Source: DTKY01 sp037440765
GTDB taxonomy: Bacteria > Acidobacteriota > Terriglobia > Bryobacterales > Bryobacteraceae
NCBI GenBank assembly: GCA_037440765.1
Contig: JBBITL010000084.1
Span: 1 to 17,771 of the forward strand
DNA: 17,771 nucleotides
Direction: 5' to 3'
Each line of letters starts with the position of its first letter. Within the stretch, counting starts at the first letter, position 1. Below the pieces are notes generated by a model. The model was not told where the DNA came from. It made no database searches and worked only from the letters and a program-made list of their open reading frames with translations. This document shows positions 15,465-17,771 of this stretch, one piece after another. The position numbers and the translations under genes were made by a program.

Positions 15465-16424
15465 ATGCCCGCAAATCTGACGCCCGAGTACTTGAGCGCC
15501 GAACAGGACTACAAGTCGGCGCGCACCCACCGGGAGAAAGTGGAAGCCCTGGAGCGCATGCTGGCCACGCTGCCCAAGCACAAGGGAACGGAGAAGCTCC
15601 AGGCGGACATCAAGCGGCGGCTCTCGCAGGCCCGCAAGGAGTCGCAGAAGAAGGGCGCCGCGCATTCCGCCCCTTTCTATCTGGTGGAGAAGGAGGGCGC
15701 CGGGCAGGTGGCGCTGATCGGCCCGCCCAATTCGGGCAAGTCGCAACTTGTAGCCTCGCTCACGCACGCGCGGCCGGAGGTGGCGGACTATCCTTTCACG
15801 ACGCGTGTGCCGTCGCCGGGCATGATGTTCTACGAGAACGTGCAGATCCAGCTCGTGGACCTGCCGCCGCTGGCGCGAGAGTTCTTCGAGCCCTGGCTGC
15901 CGCAGGTGATCCGTTCCGCCACGGCGGGCGTGCTGGTGGTGGACCTGAACGACCCGGACGTGCTCGACCAGACCGGCTTCATCGAGCAGGTCCTCGAGGA
16001 GCGGCGCCTCGCCCGGCCCCGCATGCTGGTGGGCAACAAACTGGACCTGGCGGGCGCGGCGGACAACTTCGCTGCGCTCGAGGATCTCTATGGTGGGCGC
16101 TACCGGCTGCTGGCGGTGTCGGCGGCCGGGGGGCTGAACCTGGACCGGTTCCGGCGCGAGGTATTCGACATGCTGGAGCTGGTGCGGGTCTACACCAAGC
16201 CGCCGGGCAAGCGGGCCGACCTGACTGCGCCCTACGTGCTCAAACGCGGGCAGACGGTGATCGACGCGGCGCGGATGGTGCACAAGGACTTCGCCGAGAA
16301 TCTGAAGTTCGCCCGGCTGTACCGGGCCGGCCACGCCGCCGGGGGGCATCATCAACCGGAGGGAATGATGGTGGAGCGGGCCCACCTGGTCGAGGACGGG
16401 GACATTCTGGAGCTGCACGGGTAA
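15465..16424 (+). CDS. TGS-domain GTPase of the DRG/Obg-like group
   Basis: 319 aa. An N-terminal helical region (about 7-65, rich in K, R, E and Q) resembles the helix-turn-helix part of DRG proteins. The G domain follows: Walker A GPPNSGKS (86-93), switch I YPFTTRVP (109-116), G3 position DLPP (132-135), NKLD (191-194) and SAAGG (219-223). A C-terminal TGS domain (about 253-319) contains VLKRGQTVIDAARMVHKDF and closes with VEDGDILELHG. DRG-type proteins act with ribosomes. The G3 motif lacks its usual glycine (DxxG), which may alter hydrolysis. There is no Shine-Dalgarno, and only 15 nt separate the candidate divergent -10 from the ATG, so the leader would be very short. Confidence 0.9.
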   Translation: MPANLTPEYLSAEQDYKSARTHREKVEALERMLATLPKHKGTEKLQADIKRRLSQARKESQKKGAAHSAPFYLVEKEGAGQVALIGPPNSGKSQLVASLTHARPEVADYPFTTRVPSPGMMFYENVQIQLVDLPPLAREFFEPWLPQVIRSATAGVLVVDLNDPDVLDQTGFIEQVLEERRLARPRMLVGNKLDLAGAADNFAALEDLYGGRYRLLAVSAAGGLNLDRFRREVFDMLELVRVYTKPPGKRADLTAPYVLKRGQTVIDAARMVHKDFAENLKFARLYRAGHAAGGHHQPEGMMVERAHLVEDGDILELHG

Positions 16425-16461
16425 CCGGGCAATTCCACCCTTTCCCGGCCGCCACGCCCGG

Positions 16462-16483
16462 CGCTCAGCAGGTCCCCTGAGCG
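16462..16483 (+). terminator. Stem-loop after the GTPase gene
   Basis: CGCTCAG (16462-16468) and CTGAGCG (16477-16483) form a perfect 7-bp stem with an 8-nt loop, 37 nt after the GTPase stop and 25 nt before the next start. Only TGTTT follows, so it is a weak intrinsic-terminator candidate; it could also lie in the leader of the sugar transferase gene. Confidence 0.4.
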
Positions 16484-16508
16484 GCGCTGTTTCTGCTATG
16501 CTCCTGAA

Positions 16509-17771
16509 GTGTTCAGCCGCCATCGCAGGAAAGCCGGGTTTCTTTTCGGCCTTTCCGACGTCCTGGTAACGGCGCTCGCCTTTGAAGCCGCCTACCAGAG
16601 CCGTGTCTGGTTGCCCTTCGAGCAGGCCTTCTACCTGATTGTCCCAGTCAAGGCGCTGCTGCTGGGTTTCTCGGTCCTGGCCTGGCTGCTGGCCGGGGTC
16701 TGGCTGAACGTCTACGACAGGATGGATTCCGGGTATCCGGGCAGGGTCCTGGCCGACAGTCTCAAACAGACCGTCCTCGGCGTCACGGCGCTGGCCACCT
16801 TCCAGTACCTGCTGCGGCTGGAGTTCCCTCTGAGCCGGTCCTTCCTGGCGCTGTTCGGACTGTACTCCTGGGTCCTGCTGTGCGCCTTCCGCCTGGCCGG
16901 CAAGAACCTGATGAGGGTGGTCTACCGGGAGTTCGGCGCGCCGCACTACGTGCTGGTGGCGGGGACCGGCCCGGGCGCGCGCCGGCTGGGAGAGGAACTG
17001 GAGCGCGCCTCCCATTACGGCGTCCGGCTGGCGGGCTTCCTGGGTGAGCAGCAGGGCATCCTCCACCTTGGCGCGGAGTATCCCGTCCACCGCCTGGCTG
17101 ACCTGCCGGCGCTGCTTCGCCGGCACGTGATAGACGAAGTCGTCTTCACGGTCGAGGGCCAGGACCTGGCGAAGTTCGAGGACATCTTCGTGCTGTGCGA
17201 CAGCGAGGGCGTGCGGACGCGCATCGTGCTGGACTTCTTCCCGCACGTCAACAGCGAGATGTACCTGGACCGGCTGGGCTCCATCCCGCTGCTGACCTTC
17301 TCGGCCACGCCCCACGACGAGATCCGGCTCCTGGTGAAGCGCCTCACCGACGTGGCGGTGTCGGCCGTCGCGCTGGTGCTGCTGGCGCCGTTCATGCTGC
17401 TGGTGGCTCTGCTGATCCGGCTGACCTCGCCGGGTCCGGCCATCTTCAGGCAGGTGCGCTGCGGCCTGAACGGGAGGCGGTTCACCTGCTACAAGTTCCG
17501 CTCCATGTGCCGCAACGCCGAGGAATTGAGGGCGGGGCTCGAGCACCTGAGCACCAGGTCCATAGCGTTCAAAGTGGTCAACGACCCGCGGCTTACGCCT
17601 CTGGGCCGCTGGCTGCGGAAGTTCTCGATCGACGAGTGGCCGCAGTTGTGGAACGTGCTCATAGGCGACATGTCGCTGGTGGGCCCGCGCCCCTCGGTGC
17701 CCGGCGAGGTGGAAAACTACAAGGGCTGGCAACGGCGGCGGCTGCGCATGCGGCCGGGGCTGACCTGTTCG
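16509..17771 (+). CDS. Polyprenyl-phosphate sugar-1-phosphate transferase (exopolysaccharide priming enzyme), partial
   Basis: 421 residues are visible from a GTG at 16509; the gene runs off the window and lacks perhaps 30-50 residues. No in-frame ATG is available; the ATG at 16498 is in another frame that soon stops. The N-terminal half has four hydrophobic membrane segments (about 10-28, 40-63, 85-105, 110-128) followed by a Rossmann-like domain with GTGPGARRLGEEL. A fifth hydrophobic segment (about 282-306) precedes the catalytic bacterial sugar transferase domain. That domain shows SPGPAIFRQVRCGLNG, FTCYKFRSM, DPRLTPLGRWLRKFSIDEWP and MSLVGPRP. Such WcaJ/EpsE-like enzymes attach the first sugar phosphate to undecaprenyl phosphate at the inner membrane. 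Other polysaccharide genes probably lie beyond the edge. Confidence 0.92.
   Translation, partial: MFSRHRRKAGFLFGLSDVLVTALAFEAAYQSRVWLPFEQAFYLIVPVKALLLGFSVLAWLLAGVWLNVYDRMDSGYPGRVLADSLKQTVLGVTALATFQYLLRLEFPLSRSFLALFGLYSWVLLCAFRLAGKNLMRVVYREFGAPHYVLVAGTGPGARRLGEELERASHYGVRLAGFLGEQQGILHLGAEYPVHRLADLPALLRRHVIDEVVFTVEGQDLAKFEDIFVLCDSEGVRTRIVLDFFPHVNSEMYLDRLGSIPLLTFSATPHDEIRLLVKRLTDVAVSAVALVLLAPFMLLVALLIRLTSPGPAIFRQVRCGLNGRRFTCYKFRSMCRNAEELRAGLEHLSTRSIAFKVVNDPRLTPLGRWLRKFSIDEWPQLWNVLIGDMSLVGPRPSVPGEVENYKGWQRRRLRMRPGLTCS

Noticed and set aside
15435..17732. Very long minus-strand ORF (765 aa) over the GTPase and sugar transferase genes
   Set aside because: It is rich in H, Q, R and P with no recognisable domain, while the plus strand encodes two well-supported proteins with full motifs. 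High GC content makes long spurious antisense frames common.

Overview
The window is GC-rich, gene-dense bacterial chromosome with short intergenic gaps, one toxin-antitoxin pair and no IS element, tRNA, rRNA or CRISPR array that I can see. The Gram-negative envelope genes (Omp85 barrel, lipoprotein), the Mut7-C RNase with a ubiquitin-like N-terminus, the TGS-domain GTPase and the overall protein style suggest Acidobacteriota, perhaps the Bryobacterales/Solibacter group. That placement is inference from recall, not a search.

Layout. (1) 1-2558, minus strand: an envelope operon of single-POTRA Omp85 barrel, small exported DUF4390-like protein and a HAMP sensor kinase cut by the window edge. 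(2) 2641-10190, minus strand: nine genes packed head to tail, trpC-trpF-trpB-trpA-aroQ-aroF-tyrA followed by two aldo/keto reductases. Neighbours overlap by 1-8 nt or lie within about 15 nt, except for one 87-nt gap before aroF. (3) 10262-12683, plus strand: an exported RraA-family protein, a VapB/VapC pair and a Mut7-C RNase, then a truncated nitroreductase remnant. (4) 13023-15432, minus strand: a two-domain lipoprotein and a long-chain acyl-CoA synthetase, 1 nt apart. (5) 15465 to the end, plus strand: a DRG/Obg-like TGS GTPase, then a polyprenyl-phosphate sugar transferase cut by the window edge.

How the genes work together. The central operon holds the last four steps to tryptophan (PRA isomerase, IGP synthase, both tryptophan synthase subunits). 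It also holds the shikimate entry enzyme (DAHP synthase) and the chorismate mutase and prephenate dehydrogenase that pull chorismate toward tyrosine and phenylalanine. trpE, trpG and trpD are not in the window.

Most unusual signal. A short dispersed element occurs three times in intercistronic gaps: 718-742 (+), 6486-6510 (+) and 6451-6473 (-). Two copies are identical over 25 nt. The third differs at three positions of the shared 20-nt core: a compensatory base-pair swap, and a change that keeps a GNRA tetraloop. Two of the copies abut stop codons, and two form an inverted pair in the only sizeable gap of the aromatic operon. This resembles a REP/BIME-type element with a conserved RNA-like fold.
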